64,000 nucleotides of DNA from positions 36,754,962 to 36,818,961 of the forward strand of contig OU862928.1 in NCBI GenBank assembly GCA_917880885.1. Reading direction: 5' to 3'. Shown here piece by piece: positions 34,094 to 44,859 of the stretch. The notes beneath the pieces are model-generated. The model ran no database searches. It was not told the DNA's origin and saw only the letters and a program-made list of their open reading frames with translations. The translations under genes were made by a program, and so were the position numbers. The stretch comes from Limnephilus marmoratus (taxonomy: Eukaryota > Arthropoda > Insecta > Trichoptera > Limnephilidae). Positions within the stretch are counted from its first letter, which is position 1; the number at the start of each line of letters is the position of its first letter.

Positions 34094-34540
34094 AGGAATG
34101 AACGATTTACAACAAATTTTGCCCAGTATTGAAAGACAGTAGCCCAATTACGTTCGAAAATGTGGGTCCCCATTCAATACAGACGGCGGGTTAAGCGGTT
34201 CTCATGCCAAAGGACACACGACCAACTTAGTAACATTTAGTTATGAGTATAAAGTAATTATAACGAGCTTCTCGTATCATGGCGGATGTTTTGAGGATCT
34301 CTCCTATGATGGTAGATATTGTCACGTTTTCACGTCTCACGTGACAGGAATGAACGATTTACAACAAATTTTCCCAGTATTGAAAGACAGTAGCCCAATT
34401 ACGTTCGAAAATGTGGGTCCCCATTCAACACAGACGGCGGGTGGAATGAACGATTTACAACAAATTTGCCCAGTATTGAAAGACAGTAGCCCACTTACGT
34501 TCGAAAAAGTGGGTCCCCATTCAATACAGACGGCGGGTTA
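34094..34540. repeat. ~96-bp repeat, three copies
   Basis: Copies at about 34,094-34,194, 34,347-34,442 and 34,443-34,540 share GGAATGAACGATTTACAACA, CCAGTATTGAAAGACAGTAG and CAGACGGCGGGT. The last two are adjacent. A preceding TTCACGTCTCA is shared by the first two. Confidence 0.85.
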
Positions 34541-36088
34541 CAATGATGTAATTAATACGGCACTGCTGTAGCTTAATAATTTCATATTAGCGTACCTTAC
34601 AAGACTTGCCAAAAGGCGATAAACACAAATTTTATTGAAGATCTGGCCAAGATTTTAAACTTCAAACTAGAATAATGGTACAATAAAGGACAAAAGAAAC
34701 TGATGTCATGATAAAATATGTACCTCATAATGAAGTTGTATATGTACAAGGAACAAAGTTAATGAAGGGACAAAACATATTGTCACTTTTATAACAACAA
34801 AAAAAAATTTTCCGAATCCGACAAAATATGATTCTAGAAAAATAAGAGCAATTGGGTTGAGCGCCATTCTAATTTTTGGGAAAAGAAGAAAAAACCACAA
34901 ATAGCAACAAGGTTGCTCTTGAATTGTCTCGAATCCAGCGAATGTGACCTGATAGGTGAGTACATTGGGTGTATTCGAAACGATTCCCAATATACAACAT
35001 TACTATGAATGTGTAGGATGGGGTGAAGAGGGAAAAGAAAGAAAGAAAAAACGGGAGGATTTCCTATTATAACAGAAATCGTCGCGACATTCTTACAATA
35101 TGGTGCTGTGACCATAGTAGCGAGCCCGCGGCAAAGGTCTGAAACCAATGGTTATTATACAGACTTGTGCTTATGATTTTATATTTACAACATTAGGGTA
35201 GGGACGTACTGGTACGACAAAACCCGACACAAAACAAAAAATTAAAAAAAAGGGGTGATATGACAAGATGAGGCGATGAGGTGAGAAAAAAAAAACGCGC
35301 GGATGCTGCAAGAATTGTGAAAGGAAAACGACGTCTCGGAGCAAGAGTTTTCTGGAACCGTTGATGGTAGGAGGAAAAAGGAGTCCCTTTCCCGAAGTGA
35401 TCAATTTCAGGAAGAGGATGCATACAAGCATGAAAACAGTGCCCCAAGAGGTGCTCTTGTGGTACAGCAGGCAAGGCGCGCAGGATGTAAAAGAACATAT
35501 AAAATTATGCACAAAAAAAAATGTACAGGAGTTAGGCTACCGTTGACATTAATGTGCCTTCGGGTGTAAGGATTTCCTTACGAATGCCCATGTGGGTGAT
35601 TATTTACATTAAATAATTACACATGACTCACGTCGTTTATGACGAGAATTATAAGACTTCTAAAGAGACCGCATCGCACTGATTGATGACTGGCCAAGAG
35701 AGGTCAGGGACGTAATGATGATCAGGGTTAACAAGATGCATGTTTTGCCAATTTGATAACGCCTGAGGACTTGATGTGATGGAATTTACTGATTCCGTCA
35801 CAGTAAGGCATTTTGGAATTATTCGTAGGAGAAATCTTTCTATTTCTCAGGGCCTGTAGTAGTTCTTCCTTTCTTGAAGTAAAAATGTGTGGGATTATAC
35901 CCAGCGTGACTTGAGGAACTTCCATGGTGTATAAGGTCGTATCAGAGTGACCTTATGTTGGAAAAAGTGAGAACTAGACTCGCAATTGGAAAGAAATTGG
36001 GCAGAGATTGACCACTGGGGACGTATTTTTACAAAAAGTTTTTGAAAAAAAACGCGTTTTTTATAAGTGTTTGGTTTATTTGAAAATT

Positions 36089-36770
36089 TGGGCAGCGGTT
36101 CCCCTCAAAAAACGTGATTTTGGGAAAAAATCCTGATGTTTTGAAAATTTGTAGAAAATTTTTCTAAGTCCGAAAACGAGAAAAATTTGGGCAGCGGTTT
36201 CCCTCAAAAAACGTGATTTTGAGAAAAAATCCAGATGTTTTGAAAATTTGTTGAAAATTTTCAAAGTCCATAGACGAGAAAAAAAAATTGGGCAGCGGTT
36301 CCCCTCGAAAAACGTGATTTTGAGAAAAAATCCAGATGTTTTGAAAATTTGTTGAAAATTTTCAAAGTCCATAGACGAGAAAAAAAAATTGGGCAGCGGT
36401 TTCCCTTACAAAAACGTGATTTTGAGAAAAAATCCTGATGTTTTGAAAATTTGTTGAAAATTTTCTAAGTCCGGAATGAGAGAAAATTTGAGCAGCGGTT
36501 TCCCTTACAAAAACGTGATTTTGAGAAAAAATCCCGATGTTTTGAAAATTTGTTGAAAATTTTCTAAGTCCGGAATGAGAGAAAATTGGAGCAGCGGTTT
36601 CCCTTACAAAAACGTGATTTTGAGAAAAAATCCCGATGTTTTGAAAATTTGTTGAAAATTTTCTAAGTCCGGAACGAGAGAAAATTGGGCAGCGGTTTCC
36701 CTCAAAAAACGTAATTTTGAGAAAAAATCCCGATGTTTTTGAAAAAGGTTTGCAAATAAGCAAAAGTCCG
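36089..36770. repeat. ~101-bp tandem repeat, seven copies
   Basis: Each unit carries GGGCAGCGGTTTCCCT, AAAACGTGATTTTGAGAAAA, ATGTTTTGAAAATTTG and TCTAAGTCCGGAA. Reading frames on the minus strand are periodic but simple. Confidence 0.85.
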
Positions 36771-37808
36771 GAAAAGAAAAAATAAAAAAACGGAAACGAG
36801 GTTCGCCTTAAATGAACATGTTTTTTGGAATATTTCGATTAGCCTTCCAAAGGGGGGGGTTCTTTAGAAAGGAAAGGAAATATTTTTTCTTTTATACAAG
36901 TTTTCGTGGAAGTATGTTTGAAAATTCAACAATGTCTTGGGGAATTGTTCTTTATTTAACGTGGCTATACTGCAGCCTGATTTGAGCATACACCATTACT
37001 GGTATTTATCCGCCGACTTCCTTTTGTCATAACAAGTTATATGCAGAAATGTGCATACGTAATGTAATGCCTGACTCGAGGAATCGACGTCAACGCGAAC
37101 CGAACGTCTTTCAAATTATGTCGTCTGTTTCTTACGAAAGAAAAAAAAGCTAAATGATGAAACAGGCGGCAAAATTAGAAAAGTGCTCAATTGTCAAAAG
37201 GTAGAAAGAATTTAATCCACTTGTTTCCCTTAAGCTGCAAAATATGCCGTTATATATACAGGCCAGTATTTTGCGAAATAGTCCCCTATTCGCAGAATAT
37301 GTCGATATCAAATACAGACCAGCACACTGCGGAATAAGTTTATTAATAAAAACTGGTTAATTAACTTTCGGGAAACGAAGCGGGTAATTGGTTTATCATA
37401 TACAGGATTTTAATTGTTGAATAACTTTGTTTTAAATATTTGTGTACATTTCCACTATTAATCTTGTATTTGAAACTAGCAAATTTAGTCGGTCGACACT
37501 TGTAAACACTATATTATTCACGACGGCAACTTTCTTGGTTGAGCACTTTACGTAGGAATACCGGTGATAATGTTTTGTCGAGTGACGACTCGAAAATGAA
37601 GGAATGTGCCCGCGATAGTTTAAATTTGCAATTCGAAGTTACACTCGCGTCGATGTTCTTTGATGGTAATGCTAGACAAATTGGGAAAAAAAACAAGACA
37701 AAACATTATAGATTATACAGTTTAAACAATGGCTGATTGAAGAACGAGGCGAGCGACTGTGAAGAGGGAGGAAAAAAAAAAAAAAACCCGCCACACGTCG
37801 GGCGACAG

Positions 37809-38480
37809 TGCTGGGGGCGCTGCTGCTGTGGCCTACCCCAAGCCCTATTCCTGTAAAACACACACAATAACAGCCGTCGGTTAGCTCAAACCGGCTCGAA
37901 CATGATTCCTCCTAAAAAAACAGGGCGAGTGCCAGTGGTTCGCTTGGTCAATTCTTCCTTCCCCTCCTCTCCTCAAAATCCCCGGGACTCCCTCTTCAAT
38001 CAGTACACAGTATTTGCATTTAAAGGGTTTATTCAATAAACAGAACAGGGTGATACACATACGGCCAGTGTCGGCACAAAACACAAGTTAAACTACCCTA
38101 CTGACCTAACGAGGATTTCTCCCTCTCTCTATGCGTTTAAATGAAGTTACAAACGGTTCAAAGCACACGGTGGGGGGGAGGAAGCGAGTTGGTACTCACA
38201 TAGCTAGATGCGTGGTCTGCCATCTTTTCTGGATTCCGTTCACAACACAATTTCAAACAATACATCGCGGAGTTAATATCGTGGAGCACAAACAGCGCAA
38301 ATCGCGCGTAGCACAGTTGCTTGGCCGAGAGCTAGCGAAGGAATGGCGGCCGGCGGGCCGCCCGGCGCTTGGCGCCTGACGCGGGGTGGTCGCGCGGTGC
38401 GGGGAGAGGAAACGGTAGGCACGTGTAGTGGGGACGATTCACTTAACCTTCCGCTCGGGAGCCGATTCTGTTACGTAACA
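37809..38480 (-). repeat. LTR, right copy (5' LTR if element is minus)
   Basis: Same 672-bp sequence as the left LTR. The plus-strand left neighbour is GACGTGTGGCGGGTTT on the minus strand, where a primer-binding site would lie. It does not start with TGG, so priming is unresolved. Confidence 0.9.
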
Positions 38481-39039
38481 AGATAGTAGTAAGGCAACTT
38501 TGATATGTATTCATTTGATATTTGTTGACGAAGTGTGTGGCCAATTTATCAAATTGGTAAATGTATTAGAAGGGTCAAAATATCCATACGCTCGTTTGTT
38601 TTGGGAGGACTTGGTGTCCCTAAGCCTTTCTTTACAAAAATTGAGTGATGGTGTTTTCCCTGCCAAAACCTTAAAGGCTGTGCAAGTAAAGAACCGGGTT
38701 GTCTTAACCCAAATAAAAACTCAAATAAGAGAGAGTTGTCAGAACAGTTCTGTGAAACTGGCATCTCATATGCTGAACCGTCAAGACAACAGCACTAATC
38801 AATTTCTTGAGCACGCAGGTAAAATGTTCAATCCTGCAATTGTAGGTCAGAATGTCCAGCGATCAGACGCTATTCTTTTAGCACCCACAGAGGTGGGGAA
38901 CCTTTTTAGCGTCGCGGACCATTTAATGTTCATACTTTAACCCGCGGGCCGCACTCCGATTACCGACTCGGGGGGGGGGGAAGGGGGGGGGGGGGAGGGG
39001 GGGGGGGTAGCCACATTAGAATTTTACTAAAACTGATTT

Positions 39040-40220
39040 TAAAAAAATAGTTACGTAACTGCCAACACTCTTTAATAACTGCAACCAGAATTTTATAACT
39101 GCACTTTAAACACAAGAATGATTTCCGTCAAAATTCATCGAAACCACAACTGAAATTTTTCGTTGCATTCTGAACATGGAACTAGTTTCAATTTAGATTA
39201 AATTTGCATGCGGGGAATTAAAACTACACTCGGAACATTAAAATGGCTTTCCTCTAATTCTGGCAGCATAAACAACGAAACTAGAATTTTATAAATGCAG
39301 TTCCAACATAAGAAATGTATCAGTAAATGAAATCACACCTGAAGCGTTTTCATTGCATTATTAAAACTGAACTGGTTTTAATGACAGGTTGAATCTGTAC
39401 GCGGGGAATTAAAATTATACTCAGAACGTGAAATTGCTTTCCTCCAATACTGGCAGCACATATGCATATTATGCAACTACAAATTTATAACTGCACTTCA
39501 CACACGAGAATGGTTTCTTACGAAACGCGTAAGCGAAATAAAACCCCCCCTAGAATTTTTTCGTTGCATTCTTAACACAAAACCGGTTTTAATTATAAAG
39601 TGAGTTTGTGCGCGGGGAATTAAACATCCACTCAGAATATAAAAATTGGCTTTCCACCAAATCTGGCTGTACAAAGAATGCAACTAGAATTTTATAAAAG
39701 CACTTCTAACACGAGGAATGCGTCGAAAAATGAAACCCCACCTGGAATTTTTTGTTGCATTCTAAACACAGAACTGGTTTCATTAATAGGGTGAAATTGT
39801 ACGCGGAGACTTAAAAATACAGAGTGTAGCCATTTTACTGAGTACATGAAAATGGCTTTTCCCTAATAATGGCAGCGCAAAAGCAACTAGAATTTTATAA
39901 ATGCACTTCAAAAACAAGAACGGGTTTCTACGAAATACGTAAGCAGGCGAAACCACTTGTGGAATTTTTTCATTGCGTTTTGAACACAAAACTGGTTTTT
40001 CCGTCAGAGCGAATTGGATTGTGAGTCCCCAGCTTTAATTAATACTGCACCTAGAACACCAAAATGGTTTTACCTTCGAAATGCGTTAGGGTTAGCAGAT
40101 GAATCCGCAACAGGAAATTGCATTGTGAACACAAAATTGGTTTTACCTTTAGAATGAATCTGCATAGGAGTCCACTAGTCAACCAGCTTAAATTAAATTG
40201 TACTCTGGTTATGTGAATGG
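39040..40220 (-). repeat. Decayed C2H2 zinc-finger-like repeat array
   Basis: About six units of roughly 200 bp. On the minus strand each unit holds two KPFSC-type blocks in broken frames. The clearest is KKPFSCVKCSYKF at about 39,520-39,484, and the CSEC-SFNSPRT type recurs near the GGGGAATTAAAAC words. Each block has the C-x2-C half of a finger after an EKPF-like linker. Histidine halves are worn. Related units recur at 45.99-47.42 kb and 50.6-51.0 kb. Confidence 0.5.
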
Positions 40221-40404
40221 TTTTTCTACATTTTGTAGCAGATTTATTGTCCGCAATATAAATTAATATTTATTTTACTAATAACAATAAATTACATGTA
40301 ATGATTTTTTTTATGCCAGAAGTGTGGCAATTATCATGGCATTATTGTTTATATTATATACAAAATGTTAAGGGTATGCTTGACTTAATTTAACCAGTGA
40401 TTCC

Positions 40405-40655
40405 TGACTTTATTTGGGGAGATTGTTATATCTAAAGCTTTGTAATTGATTAATTTCGTGCTGCAAATTATCAGGCACATTCGATGGTTCGACGTTGAAC
40501 TGTGTATTAAATATGTTCGAATCCACTTGCTCTCTTTTCACATCCTTAAATCGTTCATTAAATGCCTCACTTAATTTCGCGCTCTCACCAGCGTATTCAA
40601 ACGATGTAGAAGGCTTTTGTCCTTGCAGTGTTGGAAAATACATCGTGTTATTCAT
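40405..40655 (-). pseudogene. hAT (Charlie-like) transposase fragment
   Basis: Minus-strand frame of 81 codons ending before the array. MYFPTLQG is followed by FNERFKDVK, NIFNTQFNVEPSNVPDNLQH and EINQLQ. This order, including F-x-x-R-F-x-D, N-x-F and V-P-x-x-L-Q-x-E-x-x-x-L-Q, matches the middle of Charlie/GTF2IRD2-type hAT transposases as I recall them. The rest of the protein has been lost, with the zinc-finger-like array occupying the space between it and the terminus. It supports assignment of the surrounding element to hAT. Confidence 0.6.
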
Positions 40656-41639
40656 TTCGAGTTACTTTCCACAGCCTTAATTTAGTTTCAAATGATTTCA
40701 CGTTTCATTCAGCTTCAACGTTTGTTGTCATTAACAGGATTTTATCTTTTAATATCCACATTACTTCCCAAACTATGACTAGAAAATAATGTTTATGACA
40801 GACTGCTTAAGATTCTCCTCCGAATAGGGTTGCCATTAATCCTGAAATATCGGGACTGTCCCGTCGAAGATTTTTCACTATCGTTTCACAATTAAAAATT
40901 AAAATAAAAGTAAAATGGGAGGTTTAATAAAGTTTTTATTTGTATCTTAACTACTTGCTAGTAACGATTTTGTGATAACGTCTTAAAAATGCATCTGAAA
41001 CACCGTGAAAAAAACCATCACGTTCTGTGACATTTTTTGTGGTTCTTTCGGCAGGCCGCATCAAAAGTGCCCGCGGGCCGCACCAAAAGGCCTTGCGGGC
41101 CGCAGGTTCCCCACCCCTGTTTTAGCAAGTAAAAGTAGGTTTGTTCCAACGTTTAAATCTGTAAAATGACGGTAAATTCCTGGGAGGTAACAGGTATTTT
41201 CAATGACAGCTTGTAGAGCAAGTGAGGGATGGAGTCACTGTAGACATAATTCAGCTACTCTTAGCTGTAAAAATTGTTCACAGAGAATTTGCTGAGGCAG
41301 CTCTGATGACTGTGTGGGCCCCTGTGAATAGTGTTGACGCAGAAAGATTTTTTAGTTGCTATAATCTTGTATTGACAAATCGTAGAACGAACATGACACA
41401 CTCTACTGTAGAAACATGTGCCATGTTGAATTTCAACCAATAATTAAATAAACATGTTTCAAGTGATTTTGCCAATTTAATTGTTTTCCCCTCTTGCCGA
41501 CTCCCATTCCTTGACGTTATCCTATTTAGCTATAAACGCTATGAAAACGCAAAATTAAAGCTATAAAAGCTATTTTTCCAATAATAAATGCTTTATTTCT
41601 TAAAAATTAAAGCTATGAATCAGTGTCTCTAGTTATGGG

Positions 41640-42430
41640 ATTCGACTCGCTGTAGTAATCACTCCTGGATTCTTCTGATAATATCAGGATGACAAAGTCC
41701 GCTGGAAACTGCTTTGAAAATATCAAGCAAGTATTTTTGATCAGTGCTTAAATCTTGATGTTGAATACTCAACATCAATTTGAAAAAAAAAAAGATTTTA
41801 CCGGTAAATTATGTCAATTAGAAACGGGGGCCGGAAAACCACAACGTCCAGTGGTTGTACCATCCGACTTCATAATCGATTGGCGTAGAAGCAGCTCGTT
41901 GCAATGAAAAATGCAGATCAGCGACTGTACCGGTCCAAGTGTTTCTTGTGTTTCTGCATCGTTCGAATCACACCACCAGCTGTGCCCGTGTTAAAATTTG
42001 TGCCGTCATACCCAATTGCTTATAAATGGTAGAGTGAAATGTTTTAACGAGCAAAATATTCCATTATTGGTTTAGCTATGTTTATGGCAGTGCCTGACCT
42101 AGATATAATATGCGTCAAGAAATGAGAGCCTGGTTCCACCATTACGTTACGTGTTGTTTCAGTACTGTGCTTTTATAGTATTTATGTTTTTTTTTATATT
42201 AGCTAAGGTCTTGTCCTTTCGACCATAAAAAAATAATTCACTTCCTTTATGCACAGACCGTCCGCGACGCAGTCAATTTTTGTCTATTGCTTTATTAGTA
42301 TTATCCTGCTTGATTATGTTGAAATCATTTAAGACGGCAGAAGCGATTGCTGCTCCAGCTCGATCCGATATCCTGAACCTGTCCTGTCACAGATCTTGGA
42401 GAGAACTGTAAAAGACGGAGAATTGCTGGT
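41640..42430 (-). pseudogene. TE-associated protein relic, uncharacterised family
   Basis: In broken minus-strand frames I read FYGRKDKTL, MVEPGSHFLTHI, IGYDGTNFNTGTAGGVIR, VQSLICIFHCNELLLR and DLSTDQKYLLDIFKAVSSG. This order matches a multi-copy protein family of arthropod and other invertebrate genomes that I know only as uncharacterised and probably transposon-derived. At least five stops or frame slips make it inactive. I cannot assign a catalytic function. Family recognition is by recall and needs a search. Confidence 0.5.
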
Positions 42431-42965
42431 TGTCGGAAAGGCAGTGTTATTTATTAGTCTTAAGTAGCCGACTTGATTTTGTGACCGGAGAAGATGATTA
42501 TGATGATGATAGACAATGATAAAAAGGGTCTACAAATTCTAAGGCTTTTTCTTCTCACACCTGTTCATTTAATTTGGTAAGATCTTTCATTTTCTCTTCA
42601 TAGGCTTTTCCAATTGTTTCGTAGTCGGTATATCAACATTGCCGATGAACATTTTTTTCTCACCTCTTTGGTCTTCCAAAAACCCTTTTTCTTTAAGGGA
42701 ACCTTTAATTTATTGTCTATAATTTGCATTCATAAATTGAATGTATTGTCTTTACATTTACAATTACAAATATCAAACAGTAGGGAGCTTGTGATTTTAA
42801 ATGGAGAGTCTCTTCTTTGGAAGGAAACTGTATTTTTTCAATATTATTCTGACTTCAACAGGATTATATACTTATGTTGATATGCCTTAAAATTTTTTGT
42901 AATTTTTTCTGATTATAAATCAGTCAAGAAGTGAGTTCGTGACGATTGCCCCAGCCACGATGATA
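42431..42965. other. No gene recognised
   Basis: AT-rich. An 88-codon plus frame at 42,614-42,880 has no recognisable motif. Confidence 0.4.
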
Positions 42966-43315
42966 CTTGTGAGTTGCTGCGACCGCTCCGGCCTTTGATG
43001 CTGGTGCCGGATATGTAGCAACCCACGGCTACGCAATGTAAAGTTAGTCTACTTGTGAGTTGCTGCGACCGTCCTGGCCTTGGATGTTGGTGCCAGATAG
43101 GTAGCAACCCACGGCTACGTAATGACAAGCTAGTCTAGTTGTGAGTTGTTGCGACCGCTCCGGCCTTGGATGCTGGTGTCGGATGTGTAGCAACCCACGG
43201 CTCCGCAATGTCAAGCTAGTCTAGTTGTGAGTTGTTGCGACCGCTCCGGCGTGGGACGCTGGTGCCGGATACGTAGCACCCACGCATACGCAATGACAAG
43301 ACAATACACTTGTGA
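42966..43315. repeat. ~88-bp tandem repeat with internal hairpin
   Basis: Four units of TTGTGAGTTGCTGCGACCGC, GATGCTGGTGCCGGAT and GTAGCAACCCACGGCTACGC. Within each unit GTGAGTTGCTGCG and TAGCAACCCAC are near-complementary, so each unit could form a stem-loop. The preceding half unit starts at about 42,925. Confidence 0.8.
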
Positions 43316-43554
43316 GTTCACTGGCGATCAAACCGGTCGCGATGACACCCGCCTAACATGGACGCTTCGGTAACCGGGTGTTCTCTCCTTACAATGCATA
43401 TATGCGTGTTACGACAACCCTGCTGCGCACTACCCGGATATTCAACATCTGTCATTGATGTCAAAGCGAGAAAACATCTTTATCAAGACATTGCAATAGT
43501 CGGGCGTTCCTGTGTGCCGGCGCTTATCTTTTACAGTTTTTGTGCAGGCCTACA

Positions 43555-43636
43555 GGTCTTGTACAACATTGATTTTGTAGGAGTATTTGACAAAGTTAAC
43601 CACAAAATTATTCTCAATACACTTAGTCAAGTGTGA
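43555..43636 (+). pseudogene. LINE reverse-transcriptase fragment
   Basis: Reads LYNIDFVGVFDKVNHKIIL then NTL, equivalent to the reverse-transcriptase motif A region (F/Y-x-D-F-x-K-A-F-D-x-V-x-H) of CR1/jockey LINEs. Here K is G and A is V. Only about 27 codons survive. Confidence 0.55.
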
Positions 43637-43639
43637 TGA

Positions 43640-43985
43640 CCGTGGCCGGTTATCATCATGATATTCTGGACTCCTTGGGATGATGGATCCAGATTCTTCT
43701 GATTGTGATCTCAGCACAGGTATTGCCAATAATAAGACGTAGGTAGTCTATTGATGTTTATTGCGAGATGATATACAGTGGTCCTTCGTAGGAAGTCCAA
43801 TGGCAAAGAGGACAATAGACTGCAATCCTCATGCTGTCTCACTCATATACGCATGTCACACGTTCACCACACTTAGCAAACTCGGAATAGAGGAGAAAAT
43901 CTAATGGAATGGTTTAGCTACTTTACTAATAGAATTCTTCAAGTAAAAATAACTTATTATTCCTTGCCAATATAGAGTTAGAAGA
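43640..43985 (+). repeat. Possible LTR end plus primer-binding-like site
   Basis: A block containing TTTATTGCGAGATGATATACAG is followed at once by TGGTCCTTCGTAGGAAGTCC (about 43,791). TGGTCCTTCGTAG is also the first 13 bases of the BEL element primer site at 52,043. This could be the 3' end of a decayed LTR with its primer site. No second LTR is visible. Confidence 0.3.
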
Positions 43986-44004
43986 GTTCATTCAAACAAT
44001 TTGA

Positions 44005-44120
44005 GCTCTGCTGTCAACGGTGAAACCGTGTTAGGGATATCGATATAAAATCATCGGAAGTTATGCCTATCTATCCGATATTGCAAAATTATCGATTTCA
44101 CCGTTCTAGAGCTCCAGGTA
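44005..44120. repeat. Dispersed repeat G, copy 2
   Basis: Shares GCTGTCAACGGTGAAACCG, ATAAAATCATCGGAAGTTA and the final CTAGAGCTCCAGG with 22,735-22,855. Ends are partly inverted (GGTGAAACCG and TTTCACCGTTC), suggesting a short TIR element. Confidence 0.6.
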
Positions 44121-44397
44121 GTTTGCTTGTGGCAAAGCATATTAAAGTTTAACTATATTTACTAGCCAAGCCCTAGCTGACTTTTGTCTTCTTTTTTTAT
44201 CGCTTCCAAGCTTGTTTATATTCATCATTTCTTGTTAGCGTTATCTACAATGAATATATTATACATGGAAAACCCACTGTCTTGACCCCGGAGTTGATAA
44301 AAATAATAAAATTTCAAATTTCCAGGCGAAATGTCAGGACATAATGTGCCAGTTTTGTGACTAAGAGATAGGAAATAATAAAGAAGCACTGACTTTA

Positions 44398-44610
44398 ATG
44401 GCCCATCTCATCAATGACCTTTTGACATGTGCGCCAATTCATCTCTGCTACTTTGCACACTTTAGTTAGGCGATCAGCAAGAGTCATGTCATGGACCTTT
44501 TCAATAATTTTATCGGCAACTATGTCCGCCGGGTGGCCTGGCCGATCCTCATCAAAAACAGACATTCAACCACATTTAAATTCGTTGAACCAATATCTCA
44601 CGGTTGTCAT
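44398..44610 (-). pseudogene. mariner-like transposase N-terminal fragment
   Basis: Minus-strand reading: WFNEFKCG, a stop, then SVFDEDRPGHPADIVADKII then EKVHDMTLADRLTKV. This matches the helix-turn-helix linker region of Mos1/SETMAR-type mariner transposases (W-F-x-x-F-x-x-G-x-x-S-x-x-D-x-x-R-x-G-R-P). An in-frame TAG replaces the position after KCG, and nothing of the catalytic domain follows. It is unrelated in sequence to the element at 1,697-3,345. No terminal repeats seen. Confidence 0.65.
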
Positions 44611-44859
44611 AAACGTTGAAGGGTCCCTAGATTCATAGGATATTTCACAACATTCGAAATATGGTGAAATAAACTGAACCAGCTCGAAACTTGTCAAAAC
44701 TCCATGGAAAGAAGTACGATAGGGAAAATACTGTCCGATAGAATAACAATTGAAACCATTAAGAATCAAACAAGAACATAAAAATTCATAAAAAGAGTCA
44801 CGAAAACAATAAAAAAGCTAAACTGGAAGTGGTCAGCCCACACAATCAGAGGAAGTGAA

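Larger units (their letters stand above)
31111..38480 (-). mobile_element. LTR element without gag-pol (LARD-like)
   Basis: Two 672-bp direct repeats bound a 6,026-bp interior. AGAT lies at 31,107-31,110 and 38,481-38,484 as a 4-bp target duplication. Minus orientation is inferred from a purine tract (GAGGGGGGAAG on the minus strand) touching the left LTR and from LTR ends TGTTACG..CA in that reading. The interior has no frame with protease, reverse transcriptase, RNase H or integrase motifs on either strand, only short frames and three tandem-repeat arrays. A large retrotransposon derivative moved in trans is the best reading. A primer-binding site is not clear. Confidence 0.75.
38884..41119 (-). 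mobile_element. Second hAT element carrying a repeat array
   Basis: TTTTAGCA occurs on both sides (38,876-38,883 and 41,120-41,127), an 8-bp target duplication as expected for hAT. Termini CAGAGGTGGGGAACC and the complement of CAGGGGTGGGGAACC face each other, with four extra bases at the left. The interior holds G-runs at 38,970-39,007, a decayed zinc-finger-like array (39,040-40,220) and a transposase scrap (40,405-40,655). It sits inside the first hAT relic. Confidence 0.75.
30931..41446 (+). pseudogene. hAT transposase relic, split by two insertions
   Basis: Three pieces belong to one hAT-superfamily transposase. Piece 1 (30,931-31,110) reads ending in FPSPVITRWNTWFHAVEYL, a block of the RNase H-like core. 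It stops where the LTR element inserts. Piece 2 (38,485-38,883) continues in the same frame with VDEVCGQFIKLV and EGSKYPYARLFWEDL. Piece 3 (41,128-41,446) has a frame break and then PVNSVDAERFFSCYNLVLTN, the C-terminal dimerisation motif, ending at TAA. The N-terminal BED finger and the first part of the core are absent. Frame continuity across the first insertion shows that segment was still open when the LTR element arrived. No terminal repeats were identified with confidence. Confidence 0.8.

Noticed and set aside
36076..36763. Minus-strand frames of 98 and 133 codons
   Set aside because: They translate the ~101-bp tandem repeat, giving a periodic peptide with no known domain.
42966..43315. 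CRISPR-like array
   Set aside because: Units are contiguous 88-bp repeats without unique spacers, in a eukaryotic context.
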